Shown: positions 14,861-24,800 of the stretch, one piece after another
Layout: each line of letters begins with the position of its first letter
Position numbering within the stretch: the stretch's first letter is position 1
Assembly: GCF_030693625.1 (NCBI RefSeq)
Contig: NZ_JAUYAF010000004.1
Coordinates: 1 to 54,340, forward strand
Direction: 5' to 3'
Length of the DNA stretch: 54,340 bases
From: Phenylobacterium sp.
Lineage (GTDB): Bacteria; Pseudomonadota; Alphaproteobacteria; Caulobacterales; Caulobacteraceae
Translations under genes and position numbers: made by a program
Notes under the pieces: generated by a model
Told to the model about the DNA's origin: nothing
Databases searched by the model: none
Seen by the model: the letters and a program-made list of their open reading frames with translations, nothing else

Positions 14861-17566
14861 ATGATGGGTCGGTGGGCGCAGCGCTTCGCAGTCGCGATCG
14901 AGCGCCCTCTCGTCGGCTATCCGGCGGCGCTCGCCGCCGTCGCCGCGGCCGTGCTGGTGCGCGCCGTGGCCGGCCTGGTCATGACCTCGCCCCCCAACTT
15001 CATGGCCTTCTTCCCCGCCGTGCTCTTCGCCACCCTGGTGGCCGGACTGCGGGGCGGGCTGCTGGCCACGGCCCTGAGCGCCGGCGCGGTCTGGCTGCTA
15101 TGGATCCCCAAGACCACCCTGGAGGAGACCTGGCGGTCGCAGCACGTTCAACTCCTGCTGTTCGTCGTCACCGCGGGCCTCACCGTGCTCATCGCCAAGG
15201 CCATCCGTGTGGCCGTCCTGCGCGGCGCGGCGGCGGAGGAGCGGTTCCGCATCTTCCAGGAACAGGCCCTCGACGGCTTCGTGATCATGGAGCCGGTCCG
15301 TGAGGCGGGCCAGGTGGCCGATTTCAGATGGACCTACGCCAATCCCGCCGCCGAACGAATGGCGCCTGGAGGCCAGGGCCTCACCGGGCGTCGGGTGAGC
15401 GAGGTCTTCACCGGCCAGACGGCCAGCGACATGATCGAACGCCTGCGCCTGGCGCTCGACAACGGCGTTCCCGACGACCTGGACGTCCGCCGCGTCATCG
15501 ACGGGCAGGAACGCTGGATGCGCTCGAGCGCCATGCGGCTGGGCGATGGCCTGGCGGTCAACTTCCACGACATCACCGACCAGCGCCGGGCCGAGGAAGA
15601 GGCGCGCCGCAGCCGCGACGAGTTCGAGCACATCGCCAACGCCGCCCCGGTGATGATCTGGATGAGCGGGGTCAATATGGGCGCCATCTGGTTCAACGCC
15701 TCCTGGCTGGCCTTCACCGGCCGGCGCATGGAGGAGGAGTTGGCCCGCGGCTGGCTGGAGGAAGTTCACCCGGAGGACCGCCAGCGCGTCCTGGCCACCT
15801 ATGACGAGCACTTCGCGGCCCGAAGCCGAGCCCGGCTGGAATACCGCATCCTGCGCCACGACGGGGTCTACCGCTGGATCGATGAGGCCGCGGCGCCGCG
15901 CTTCGACCGGGACGGCAAGTTCCTGGGCTATATCGGGTCCTGCTCGGACATCACCGACCGCAAGGCCGCCGAGACCCAGCTTCGCGGCGGCGAGGCCCGG
16001 GTCCGGGCCCTGGTGGACTCCCTGCCCCAGCTGCTCTGGTCAGCCCGCCCCGACGGGGATTTCGACTATCTGAGCCCGCAGTGGGTGAACTTCACCGGCG
16101 TCCAGGCGGCCGCCCACACCGGCGAGGGCTGGCTGCACGCCGTCCACCCCGACGACCGCGACGACCTGCGGGCGGCCTGGTCCCAGGCCATCCAGGGCGG
16201 ATTGCCCTTCGACCTCGAGCATCGCCTGCGCCGCCATGACGGGGTCTGGCGCTGGTTCACCACCCGAGCCTCGGCCGTCCGCGAGGAGGACGGCTCGATC
16301 CGCCGCTGGTTCGGCTCCTCCTCCGACATCACCGAGATCGTCGAGGCCCGTCGCCATCTGGAGGAGCGCGTCGCCGAACGCACCCGCGAACTGGAGGCCA
16401 GCCTGGAGGAACGCGCCCGCGCCGAGGCGGCGCTCGCCCAGGCCCAACGCCTGGAGACCGTCGGGCGGCTGACCGGCGGGGTGGCCCATGACTTCAACAA
16501 CCTGCTGACCGTGGTGATCGGCGGCCTCGACATGATCCTCAAGAACCCGGCCGACACCGCCCGGGTCAAGCGCCTGTCGGAGGCGGCCCTGGCCGCCGGC
16601 CGCCGCGGCGAGCGCCTCACCCGGCAGTTGCTGGCCTTCTCACGCCGCCAGGAGCTGAAGCTGGAGGTCATGGATGTCGGCGCCCTGATCGAGCAGGTCG
16701 AGCCCCTGGTCCGCCGCGCTGTGGGCGAGGCCATCGAGCTGAGCGTCGACTGCGAGGCCGGCGTCGGCGCGACCCGCCTGGACCCGGCCCAGTTCGAGGC
16801 CGCCCTGCTGAACCTGGTGGTCAACGCCGCCGACGCCGTGGAGGGTAGCGGCAGGATCAACATCCACACCCGCCGCGTGACCCTGGCGGACGGCGAGGTT
16901 TCCGGCGCCTCGGCCGGCGAGCACGTGGCGGTCAGCGTTTCCGACACCGGGGCCGGCATGAGCCCGGAGGTGATGCAGCGCGCCTTCGAGCCCTTCTTCA
17001 CCACCAAGGACGTCGGCAAGGGCACGGGGCTTGGCCTGGCCCAGGTCTACGGCTTCATGAGCCAGTGCGGCGGCGCGGTGGCCATCGACTCGCGCCCCGG
17101 CGAGGGAACGACGGTCACCCTCTACGTCCCCGCCATCGACGCGGTTCCCACCGTCGACCCGGTCCGGCCAGTCACCGACGACAGCTGGGCGGCGGGAACC
17201 GCCATCCTGCTGGTGGAGGACGACGCGGCGGTCCGCGCCGTCACCGAGAGCCTGTTGCAGGAGATGGGCTGCGAGGTCACCACCGAGATCGACGGGCCCT
17301 CGGCCATGGCCCGCCTGCAAACCGGCCAGGCCTTCGACCTGCTGATTTCCGACATCGTCATGCCCGGCGGCATGAACGGCGTGGAGTTGGCGAGCTGGAC
17401 CCACGTCCATCGCCCCGACCTGCCTATCGTGCTCACCACCGGCTATGCGGGCGACCAGTTCGCCAATGGCGCGACAGAGATCACCTGGCCCGTGGTGCGC
17501 AAACCCTTCCGCGCCGAACAACTCAGCGCCGCCGTGCGCGACGCCCTGGGCCGAGTCCCGAGCTAG
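14861..17566 (+). CDS. Membrane hybrid histidine kinase with three PAS domains
   Basis: The 901-residue protein opens with a membrane region of about four helices (18-118, DUF4118-like). Three PAS/PAC units follow (about 128-245, 250-372, 382-500), the last two ending in CSDITDRK and SSDITEI. A short coiled coil (LEERVAERTRELEASLEERARAE split by no gap, about 496-530) precedes the HisKA box GGVAHDFNN with His543. The ATPase domain contains NLVVNAADA, DTGAGM and GTGLGLAQ. A C-terminal receiver has Asp831 in LISDIVMPGG. The HDFNN H-box group commonly autophosphorylates and uses its own receiver for phosphate flow. It is preceded by an EcfG-type promoter, pointing to membership of the general stress regulon. 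No partner regulator lies beside it. Confidence 0.92.
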   Translation: MMGRWAQRFAVAIERPLVGYPAALAAVAAAVLVRAVAGLVMTSPPNFMAFFPAVLFATLVAGLRGGLLATALSAGAVWLLWIPKTTLEETWRSQHVQLLLFVVTAGLTVLIAKAIRVAVLRGAAAEERFRIFQEQALDGFVIMEPVREAGQVADFRWTYANPAAERMAPGGQGLTGRRVSEVFTGQTASDMIERLRLALDNGVPDDLDVRRVIDGQERWMRSSAMRLGDGLAVNFHDITDQRRAEEEARRSRDEFEHIANAAPVMIWMSGVNMGAIWFNASWLAFTGRRMEEELARGWLEEVHPEDRQRVLATYDEHFAARSRARLEYRILRHDGVYRWIDEAAAPRFDRDGKFLGYIGSCSDITDRKAAETQLRGGEARVRALVDSLPQLLWSARPDGDFDYLSPQWVNFTGVQAAAHTGEGWLHAVHPDDRDDLRAAWSQAIQGGLPFDLEHRLRRHDGVWRWFTTRASAVREEDGSIRRWFGSSSDITEIVEARRHLEERVAERTRELEASLEERARAEAALAQAQRLETVGRLTGGVAHDFNNLLTVVIGGLDMILKNPADTARVKRLSEAALAAGRRGERLTRQLLAFSRRQELKLEVMDVGALIEQVEPLVRRAVGEAIELSVDCEAGVGATRLDPAQFEAALLNLVVNAADAVEGSGRINIHTRRVTLADGEVSGASAGEHVAVSVSDTGAGMSPEVMQRAFEPFFTTKDVGKGTGLGLAQVYGFMSQCGGAVAIDSRPGEGTTVTLYVPAIDAVPTVDPVRPVTDDSWAAGTAILLVEDDAAVRAVTESLLQEMGCEVTTEIDGPSAMARLQTGQAFDLLISDIVMPGGMNGVELASWTHVHRPDLPIVLTTGYAGDQFANGATEITWPVVRKPFRAEQLSAAVRDALGRVPS

Positions 17567-17569
17567 CGC

Positions 17570-18763
17570 CTACTGGGAAGCGCCGCGGCCCTCGACCCTC
17601 ACCAGGTCCACCAGCACGTCGCCGCGCACCATGTGCAGGAGGTCGTAGCGGTCGATGGTGGGGTCGCAGTGGGGGGCCGTGAACTCGACTCTGTCGCCAC
17701 GGCTCACCGTCCGATGTTTCGGCCGCGTGACCATGCCGTGCTCGTCGCCGAAGAAGCGGTACTTCGATCCCGCCCAGTCCTCCCCCAGAGGCTCCGGATC
17801 GGGCCCATCTGTGGCGAAGGCCTTGAGGCCGGCGTCCACCGTCACCCAGCGTTCTGCGTTGGCGCTGATCACCCGGCCCTGGACCATCAGGCTTGTCTCA
17901 AAGGTCCCGTCCTCGTCAGATCCCAAGGCCTCGCGGTACTCCCGGTCCATGAAGGCGTAGGAGCCGGCCTGGATCTCGTTCAGCACCCCCTGGGCCGCGT
18001 CGGCCGAGAAGGTCCCGGTGCCGCCGCCGGTCATCAGCGTGATCTCATGGTCCTGCGCCCTCAGGGCCGACGCCACCTCCGACAGCTTGCCGATGCCGTC
18101 GGCCACGGCGGCGGTGCGGGCGTTGGCCCCGCTCATATGCTGCCAGTGACCGCCGTAGCCCTGCACCCCGATGAGCTTCAGCGAGGGCTGGGCGGCCAGC
18201 GCCGCCCCAACCGCCACGGCCTGCTCGACGCTGGCGACACCCGTGCGGCCCATGCCCAGATCGACATCGATGACCACCCGCACCGTGACGCCTGCGGCCT
18301 GCGCCGCCTGGCCGATCTCGGTGGCGCCGTCCGGGTGGTCGACGGTGATGGCGAAGTCCGGGTCGAGCCCCGCCAGCTTCGCCGCCCGCGCCGCCGAGGG
18401 GGCGCCGGCCAGGGACGAGGTTATCAGGATGCCGCGAATCCCCGCCGCCGACAGGGCCTCGGCCTCCCCCAGCTTGGCGCAGCAGACCCCCACGGCGCCG
18501 GCGGCGAGCTGTCGCCGGGCCAGGGCCGCGCACTTGTGGGACTTGGCGTGGGGCCGCAGGGCGAGACCCGCCGCCTTGGCCCGCGCTGCCATGCAGGCCA
18601 CGTTTCGGTCAAAGGCGTCGAGGTCGATGACCCCGGCCGGGGTCGGTATCCGCCAGCGCGAGCCCGGCTGGCCGATCAGGGCCAGGGAGAGGGCGGTGGA
18701 TGGCCGCTCGGCCAGGGCGCCGAGGTCGGCGGCGATGACCTCCAGGGGACGTTCGGCGCTCAT
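17570..18763 (-). CDS. DSD1-type PLP enzyme (D-threonine aldolase / D-serine dehydratase-like)
   Basis: The 397-residue fold-type III PLP enzyme has an alanine-racemase-like barrel with the PLP Lys in [11 protein letters not shown]-terminal metal-binding pair sits in APHCDPTID (His and Cys), as in D-threonine aldolase and yeast DSD1. Gly-rich GGGTGTF contacts the phosphate. These enzymes cleave D-threo 3-hydroxyamino acids or dehydrate D-serine, using a divalent metal. The first 30 residues are an extension before the conserved [14 protein letters not shown]. Its ATG overlaps the stop of the upstream ATPase gene (ATGA), so it is translationally coupled to it. Exact substrate is uncertain. Confidence 0.87.
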   Translation of the reverse strand: MSAERPLEVIAADLGALAERPSTALSLALIGQPGSRWRIPTPAGVIDLDAFDRNVACMAARAKAAGLALRPHAKSHKCAALARRQLAAGAVGVCCAKLGEAEALSAAGIRGILITSSLAGAPSAARAAKLAGLDPDFAITVDHPDGATEIGQAAQAAGVTVRVVIDVDLGMGRTGVASVEQAVAVGAALAAQPSLKLIGVQGYGGHWQHMSGANARTAAVADGIGKLSEVASALRAQDHEITLMTGGGTGTFSADAAQGVLNEIQAGSYAFMDREYREALGSDEDGTFETSLMVQGRVISANAERWVTVDAGLKAFATDGPDPEPLGEDWAGSKYRFFGDEHGMVTRPKHRTVSRGDRVEFTAPHCDPTIDRYDLLHMVRGDVLVDLVRVEGRGASQ

Positions 18764-20265
18764 CGGCGGCTCCGCTTCAGGCCGCCCATCAGGCCGCGCA
18801 TGATCTCGCGGCCCGCCGTGCTGGCCACGGTCCGCAGCAGTTGCTTGGCGAAGGTCTCGCCCATGGACTGGCGGTTCGAGGCGCGCGCCGCCGGACGCCG
18901 GGCGGGTGGGGGCTCATCTCCCCAGGGCGCCGTGGCTGGCTCAGCCCGGCGTGTCTGCACCGGCGGGGCCGCAGCGGCTTCGGCCGCGGCCGTCGCGCGG
19001 GCCGCCAGCTTCTCGAAGGCCGAGTCACGATCCTGGGCCTCGTCATAGAGGCCGCGCACCGGGCTGGCCGCCATCACCGCGGCGCGCTCAGCCGGAGTCA
19101 GGGGGCCAAGCCGCGAGGCGGGCGGCCGGATCAGGGTCTTCTGCACCATGGTGGGCGCCCCCTTTTCGTCCAGCACCGAGACCAGGGCCTCCCCGACCCC
19201 CAGGGCCTGGATCGCCTCGGCGGTGTCGAAGGCCGGGTTGGTCCGGAAGCTGTCGGCGGCGGCCTTCAGGCCCCGCTGGTCGAGGGGGCTGTAGGCCCGC
19301 AGGGCGTGCTGCACCCGGTTGCCGAGCTGGCCCAGCACGGTCTCGGGGATGTCGGCCGGGTTCTGGGTGACGAAATAGACTCCGACCCCCTTGGAGCGGA
19401 TCAGCCGCACCACCTGCTCCACCTTTTCCAGCAGCGGCTTGGGGGCGTCGCGGAACAGCAGGTGCGCCTCGTCGAAGAAGAAGGCCAGACGCGGCTTGTC
19501 GGGATCGCCGATCTCCGGCAGCTCCTCGAACAGTTCGCTCATCAGCCACAGCAGGAAGGTGGCGTAGAGCCTCGGGCTGGCGATCAGCTTGTCGGCCGCC
19601 AGGATGTTCACATAGCCGCGCCCCGAACCGTCGGTGCGCATCAGGTCCGAGAGCCGCAGGGCCGGTTCGCCGAACAGGTTCGCGCCCCCCTGGTCCTCCA
19701 GCGTCAGCAGTTTGCGCTGAATGGTGGCCACCGTGGTCGTGGAGACATTGCCGTAGCGGGCGCCCAGTTCCTTGGCGTTCTGGGAGGTGTAGGTGAGCGC
19801 CGCCTGCAGGTCCTTCAGGTCCAGCAGCAGCAGGCCCTCCTCGTCGGCGGCGCGGAAGACGACGGAGAGCACGCCTTCCTGGACATCGTTGAGCTCCAGC
19901 ATGCGGGAGATCAGCAGCGGGCCCATCTCGGAAACCGTGGCGCGGATCGGGTGGCCCTGCTCGCCGAACAGGTCCCAGAACACCACCGGGGCGGCGGCCG
20001 GGCGCAGCTCCAGGTTCATCACCTTGGCCCGGGCCAGCATCTTCTCATTGGGGGTCCCGGCCGCGGCGATGCCGCAGAGATCGCCCTTCACGTCGGCGGC
20101 GAAGACCGGCACCCCGGCGTCCGACAGACCCTGCGCCAGGGCCTGCAGGGTCACTGTCTTGCCCGTGCCCGTGGCCCCGGCCACCAGGCCGTGGCGATTG
20201 GCGCGGTCCAGCCGCAGGGTCTCGAGGTGGTGGGAAAACCCGATCAGGACGCCGTCGTCGGCCAT
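18760..20265 (-). CDS. HerA-like helicase / DUF853 ATPase (YjgR family)
   Basis: The 501-residue protein begins [13 protein letters not shown] and has Walker [10 protein letters not shown] near residue 30 and Walker [12 protein letters not shown] mid-protein. The segment [28 protein letters not shown] is diagnostic of DUF853/YjgR. The C-terminal third is Ala/Arg-rich with a [11 protein letters not shown] tail. I chose ATG 20265 because AAGGAG lies eight bases upstream; the frame remains open further but that part lacks family similarity. HerA relatives are DNA-translocating or protein-remodelling ATPases; YjgR's precise role is unknown. It overlaps the downstream PLP enzyme by 4 bases. Confidence 0.88.
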   Translation of the reverse strand: MADDGVLIGFSHHLETLRLDRANRHGLVAGATGTGKTVTLQALAQGLSDAGVPVFAADVKGDLCGIAAAGTPNEKMLARAKVMNLELRPAAAPVVFWDLFGEQGHPIRATVSEMGPLLISRMLELNDVQEGVLSVVFRAADEEGLLLLDLKDLQAALTYTSQNAKELGARYGNVSTTTVATIQRKLLTLEDQGGANLFGEPALRLSDLMRTDGSGRGYVNILAADKLIASPRLYATFLLWLMSELFEELPEIGDPDKPRLAFFFDEAHLLFRDAPKPLLEKVEQVVRLIRSKGVGVYFVTQNPADIPETVLGQLGNRVQHALRAYSPLDQRGLKAAADSFRTNPAFDTAEAIQALGVGEALVSVLDEKGAPTMVQKTLIRPPASRLGPLTPAERAAVMAASPVRGLYDEAQDRDSAFEKLAARATAAAEAAAAPPVQTRRAEPATAPWGDEPPPARRPAARASNRQSMGETFAKQLLRTVASTAGREIMRGLMGGLKRSRR

Positions 20266-20332
20266 GGAATGCTCCTTGGAATTCGGGGGCCACGCTATCG
20301 TCAGCCGCGCGCCGCATCCACGCCCAAGCGCA

Positions 20333-20382
20333 AACAATCGCACCGGGCCAGATTGTTTCGCCGATCCGGTCTGATCTGGCCC
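20333..20382. promoter_or_regulatory. Overlapping inverted repeats between divergent genes
   Basis: AACAATC (20333-20339) pairs with GATTGTT (20351-20357), and GGGCCAGAT (20345-20353) pairs with ATCTGGCCC (20374-20382). The two palindromes interlock, so only one hairpin can form at a time. They lie in the 230-base divergent region between the HerA-like gene and the AI-2E permease and could be operators for either. Confidence 0.4.
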
Positions 20383-20495
20383 AGCCTTGCCGCTTGCGCG
20401 GTGATTCGCGCGAAGAACGCACCATCGTCCCCGGAAAATCAGGCTAGAGGTCACCGTCATTGACGACGCCCGCGACCCCGAGGACAGTCGGCCCC

Positions 20496-21617
20496 ATGCC
20501 CGCCGCCGAACCGACCACCAACGTCTCCCGCACCTGTCTCGTCATCCTGGCGGTGATCGCCAGCGGCGCCACCATCTACTGGCTGGCCGACATCCTCACC
20601 CCCCCGGCCATGGCCATGTTCCTGGCCATCGTCATCGACGGGTTCGCTCGGGTGCTGAAACGCCGGCTCCCCTGGATGCCGACCCGCGCCGCCATGCCTC
20701 TGGCGGTGACGGTCTCGATCCTGCTGTTCGGCACCGCCCTGTTCGTCATCGCCGACAACGGGGCCAGCTTCGCCACCCAGCTTGTGACCTATGTGCCCAA
20801 GCTCAACACGCTGATCGCCCAGGTGGCCACAGTGGCCGGGATCGACGCGGCGCCCACTATCGACCAGCTTTTCCGCCGGCTCGACCCCAGCAAGTACCTC
20901 GGCGACGTGGCCCGGGGCGTCCAGGGCTTCGCCTCCAACGCCCTCTTCATCCTGATCTATCTGGGCTTCATCATCGCCTCGCGGCACGCCTTCGAGCGCA
21001 AGATGGTGGGCATGTCCGACAACCGGGCCCGACGCCACGAGGCCCTGGAGGCCTTCCAGCGCATCCGTGACGGGGTGGAGCAGTACCTCTGGGTCCAGAC
21101 CGTCACCGGCCTGATGATCGCCGGCGGGTCCTGGCTGGTGATGGCGGTGATCGGCCTCGACAACGCGGTGTTCTGGGCCTTCCTGATCTTCATCGCTTCC
21201 TACATCCCGATCATCGGCGGGGCGGTGGGCATTCTCGCGCCACCCCTCTTCGCCCTGATCCAGTTCGAGCCCTATTGGCCCGCCATCGTCCTGTTGGGGG
21301 TGCTGCAGCTCATCCAGTTCGTGGTCGGCAACGTGGTGCTGCCGCGCATGCAGGGCGACAGCCTGAACATCGACCCGGTGGTGGTCCTCCTCAGCCTGGC
21401 CTTCTGGGGCGCGATCTGGGGCGTGGCCGGCATGTTCCTGTCCACGCCTCTGACGGTGATGGCCATGGTGATCCTGGCCCAGTTCGACGGAACCCGCTGG
21501 GTCGCCGTGCTGTTGTCGGCCGATGGGGAGCCCGGAAAACTGCGAGACCGAAAGCAGGGCCTCGCGCCTGACGAAACGCCGAAACCGAAACGCGGCCGCA
21601 GCGTCACGCAAGCGTGA
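20496..21617 (+). CDS. AI-2E family transporter (PerM-like)
   Basis: The 373-residue inner-membrane protein has about seven to eight helices: a pair near the N-terminus, one at about 75, a central soluble stretch, and a C-terminal cluster. [17 protein letters not shown] and the closing [22 protein letters not shown] are the diagnostic motifs of the AI-2E/PerM/TqsA family. Members export autoinducer-2 or act as Na+/H+ antiporters; alphaproteobacterial ones are uncharacterised. I prefer ATG 20496 (AGGACAG upstream) to the TTG at 20460. The C-terminal tail is basic (PKPKRGRS). It is the only gene in its transcript before the leader of the glutamate dehydrogenase. Confidence 0.87.
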   Translation: MPAAEPTTNVSRTCLVILAVIASGATIYWLADILTPPAMAMFLAIVIDGFARVLKRRLPWMPTRAAMPLAVTVSILLFGTALFVIADNGASFATQLVTYVPKLNTLIAQVATVAGIDAAPTIDQLFRRLDPSKYLGDVARGVQGFASNALFILIYLGFIIASRHAFERKMVGMSDNRARRHEALEAFQRIRDGVEQYLWVQTVTGLMIAGGSWLVMAVIGLDNAVFWAFLIFIASYIPIIGGAVGILAPPLFALIQFEPYWPAIVLLGVLQLIQFVVGNVVLPRMQGDSLNIDPVVVLLSLAFWGAIWGVAGMFLSTPLTVMAMVILAQFDGTRWVAVLLSADGEPGKLRDRKQGLAPDETPKPKRGRSVTQA

Positions 21618-21738
21618 GGCGGGCCGCAAGACCGGGGTCTTAAACTTGGCCATTCAATGCCTATCTGAGTGTGGCTCGGGCAAGACCCGACACCTCGACG
21701 CCCGCTTTCTCAGCCCCCGGGCGCCACGAGGACCGAGT

Positions 21739-21796
21739 GTTCCGCCACCCCCCCCAGGCGGAACAAGGCGCCGCCGGACACTCTCCTCCGGCGGCG
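21739..21796 (+). terminator. Two stem-loops in the gdh leader
   Basis: The first hairpin, GTTCCGCC / GGCGGAAC (21739-21764), has a C-rich loop. The second, CGCCGCCGGA / TCCGGCGGCG (21769-21796), is followed by TTCTCGTGT. They lie between the AI-2E permease stop and the glutamate dehydrogenase start (23 bases before its ATG). They may terminate the first gene or attenuate the second. No long T-run is present. Confidence 0.45.
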
Positions 21797-21818
21797 TTCT
21801 CGTGTCCGGAGCCCGCCG

Positions 21819-24800
21819 ATGACCCGTCGCTCGAAGTCCGCCAACGCCCTCACCAAGGCGTTCCTGGCCCTGACGCCGGAAAACGGCGCCAGCAGAGCCT
21901 TCATCGACCAGGCCGCCGCCGACGCGGCCCCGGACGAACTGCCCGAGCTGCCGATCGAGGAGCTGGCCGCCGCGCTGGCCGATTTCTGGGCCTTCGCCGA
22001 GACCCGCAGAAGCAAGGCGCCGACGATGCGTCTGGTGCACGGGGAGGCGGGCCTCGACCGACTCGAGATCGTGCAGGACGACACCCCCTTCCTGGTGGAC
22101 AGCGTCATGGGCGAGATCGCCGACCAGGGCCTGTCGGTGCGGGCCATGTTCCATCCCGTGGTCAGCGTCGCGCGCGACCGCAAGGGCGCAAGGAGCGAGA
22201 CGGGCCCCTTGCGCCGGGAATCCATGATCCAGGTCGTGCTGGAGACCGTGGGCGAGGACCGCGAGGCCGCCCTGATCGCCGGCCTGAAGACCACCCTGGC
22301 CGACGTTCGGGTCGCGGTCGGCGACTTCCCCGCCATGCTGGCCCTGATGGCGCGCGCCATCTCCGAACTGGAGGCGGCGCCCAGGAGCGAGGTGCGCGAC
22401 GAGGATGTCGCCTTCCTGTCCTGGCTGCACAACGAGCACTTCGTCTATCTCGGCGCCCGAGTCTACGAGTACCCACGCCTGAAGAACGGCGACTACGCGC
22501 CCGAGGAACCCCTTTATCAGCCGGAAGACGGACTGGGCGTGCTGCGCGATCCCGAGCGCACCGTCCTGCGCCGCTCGTCGGAGCCCGCGGTCCTCACCTC
22601 CCAGATCCGCTCGCGGATGACCGATCCGCCGGTGACGGTGGCCAAGTCGAATGTTCGCTCCCGGGTCCATCGGCGCGGGTACATGGACTATGTGGGGGTC
22701 AAGCGGTACGGAGCCGACGGCAAGCCCTGCGGCGAGGTCCGTTTCGTCGGCCTGTTCACCTCCGAGGCTTATGACGAACCGGCCCACGACGTGCCGCTGC
22801 TGCGCGCCAAGGTGGCTCACATTCTCGCCAAGGCGGGCGCCGCCCCGGGCGGCCACAACGAAAAGCGCCTGCGCAACATCGTCGAGAACCACCCCCGCGA
22901 CGAGCTCTTCCAGGCCAGCGAGGCTGACCTGCTGGCGACCTCCCTGGCCGTCCTGCACCTCTATGACCGACCGCGCGTGCGGGTGTTCGAACGCCGCGAC
23001 CCCTATGACCGCTTCGCCTCGATCCTGCTGTACGTGCCCCGGGAGCGCTACGATTCAGAGCTGAGGACCAAGGCTGGCGAGATGCTGGCCCGCGCCTATG
23101 GCGGCCGTGTCTCGGCCTACTATCCCCACTTCTCCGACGCGCCCCTGGCCCGGGTCCACTTCATCATCGGCTTCACCCCAGGCGCCCATCTGGAGCCCGA
23201 TCTGAAGGCGGTCGAAAGCCAGATCGCCGCGGCCAGCCGCACCTGGGAGGACCGCTTCGACGCCGCGGTCCGGGCCAGCGGCCGCGCGACGGCCGAGGTC
23301 ACCGATATCCTCACCCGCTACGCCCAGGCCTATCCTGCCGGCTACCGCGACCGCTATGACGCTGCCGAGGCCCTGGCCGACCTGGCGGTGATCGACAGCC
23401 TGGAGGCCGACGAGCCGGTCCGTGTCCGCGCCTACCGGCGGGCCTCCGACGGCAAGACCCAGTTCCGGTTCAAACTCTACCGCCCCGGAGCGCCGGCTCC
23501 GCTCGCCGACGTCCTGCCGATCCTCGAGAACATGGGCCTGAAGGCCATGGTGGAGACCGGCTATCCCGTCACCCGCGCCGGCGCCCCGCCCGTCTGGGTC
23601 CACGACTTCGAGCTGAACGACGAGCGCGGCGAACACCTGGTCTTCTCCGAGGTGAAGGCCGCCTTTGAATACGCCTTCGTCGCCGTCTGGAGCGGCAAGA
23701 CCGAGAACGACGGCTTCAATCGGCTCGTGCTGGAACTCTCCATCACCTGGCGCGACGCCGCCCTGATCCGCGCCCTGGCCCGTCACCGCCAGCAGTCGGG
23801 GCTCGATCCCAGCCAGCGGGTTCAGGAAGAGGCGCTGTCCAACCACCCCGGCGTCGCCCGCCTCATCCTGGATCTCTTCCGCACCAAGTTCCATCCGGCC
23901 ATCAAGGCGGGGCTCGAGGCCCGCCAGACGCAGGCGGACGCGGTGATGGCCGAGATCATCGAGGCCCTCCAGCTCGTCGAAAGCCTGGACGACGACCGGG
24001 TGCTGCGGCGCCTGGCCCTGCTGGTGGGGGCCATCAAGCGGACCAACTACTACCAGCCCAATGCCGACGGCTCGTCCAAGCCCTACATCAGTTTCAAGGT
24101 GGCGTCGGGCGAGCTGGCCGACCTCCCCCTGCCCAAGCCGTTCCGCGAGATCTTCGTCTGGGCGACCCATGTCGAGGGCGTCCACCTCCGCTTCGGTCCG
24201 GTGGCCCGAGGGGGGTTGCGCTGGAGCGACCGGCGCGATGACTTCCGCACCGAGGTCCTGGCGCTGGCCAAGGCGCAGAACACCAAGAACGCCGTCATCG
24301 TCCCCGTCGGCTCCAAGGGCGGCTTCTATCCCAAGCAGCTTCCCAAGGGCGGGACGGCCGACGCCGTGCGCGCCGAGGGCATCCGGGCCTATACGACCTT
24401 CCTGCAGGGCCTGCTGGACATCACCGACAACCTGACCCCGGACGGCAAGGTCATCCACCCTGAGTACGTCGTGGTTCACGACGCCGACGATCCCTATCTG
24501 GTGGTCGCCGCCGACAAGGGCACCGCGACCTTTTCCGACATCGCCAACGGCATCGCCGAGTCCTACGGCTTCTGGCTGGGGGACGCCTTCGCCTCCGGCG
24601 GGTCGGCGGGCTACGACCACAAGGTGATGGGCATCACCGCGCGGGGCGCCTGGGAGGCGGTGAAGCGCCACTTCCGCGAACTGGGCAAGGACATCCAGAC
24701 CGAGCCCTTCACCGTCGTGGGCGTTGGCGACATGTCGGGCGACGTGTTCGGCAACGGCATGCTGTTGTCCCCCGCCACCCGGCTGCTGGCGGCCTTCGAC

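Noticed and set aside
14842..17682. Additional plus-strand frames inside the PAS hybrid kinase gene
   Set aside because: Arg/Gly/Pro/His-rich products overlapping a multi-domain protein with clear motifs; shadows.
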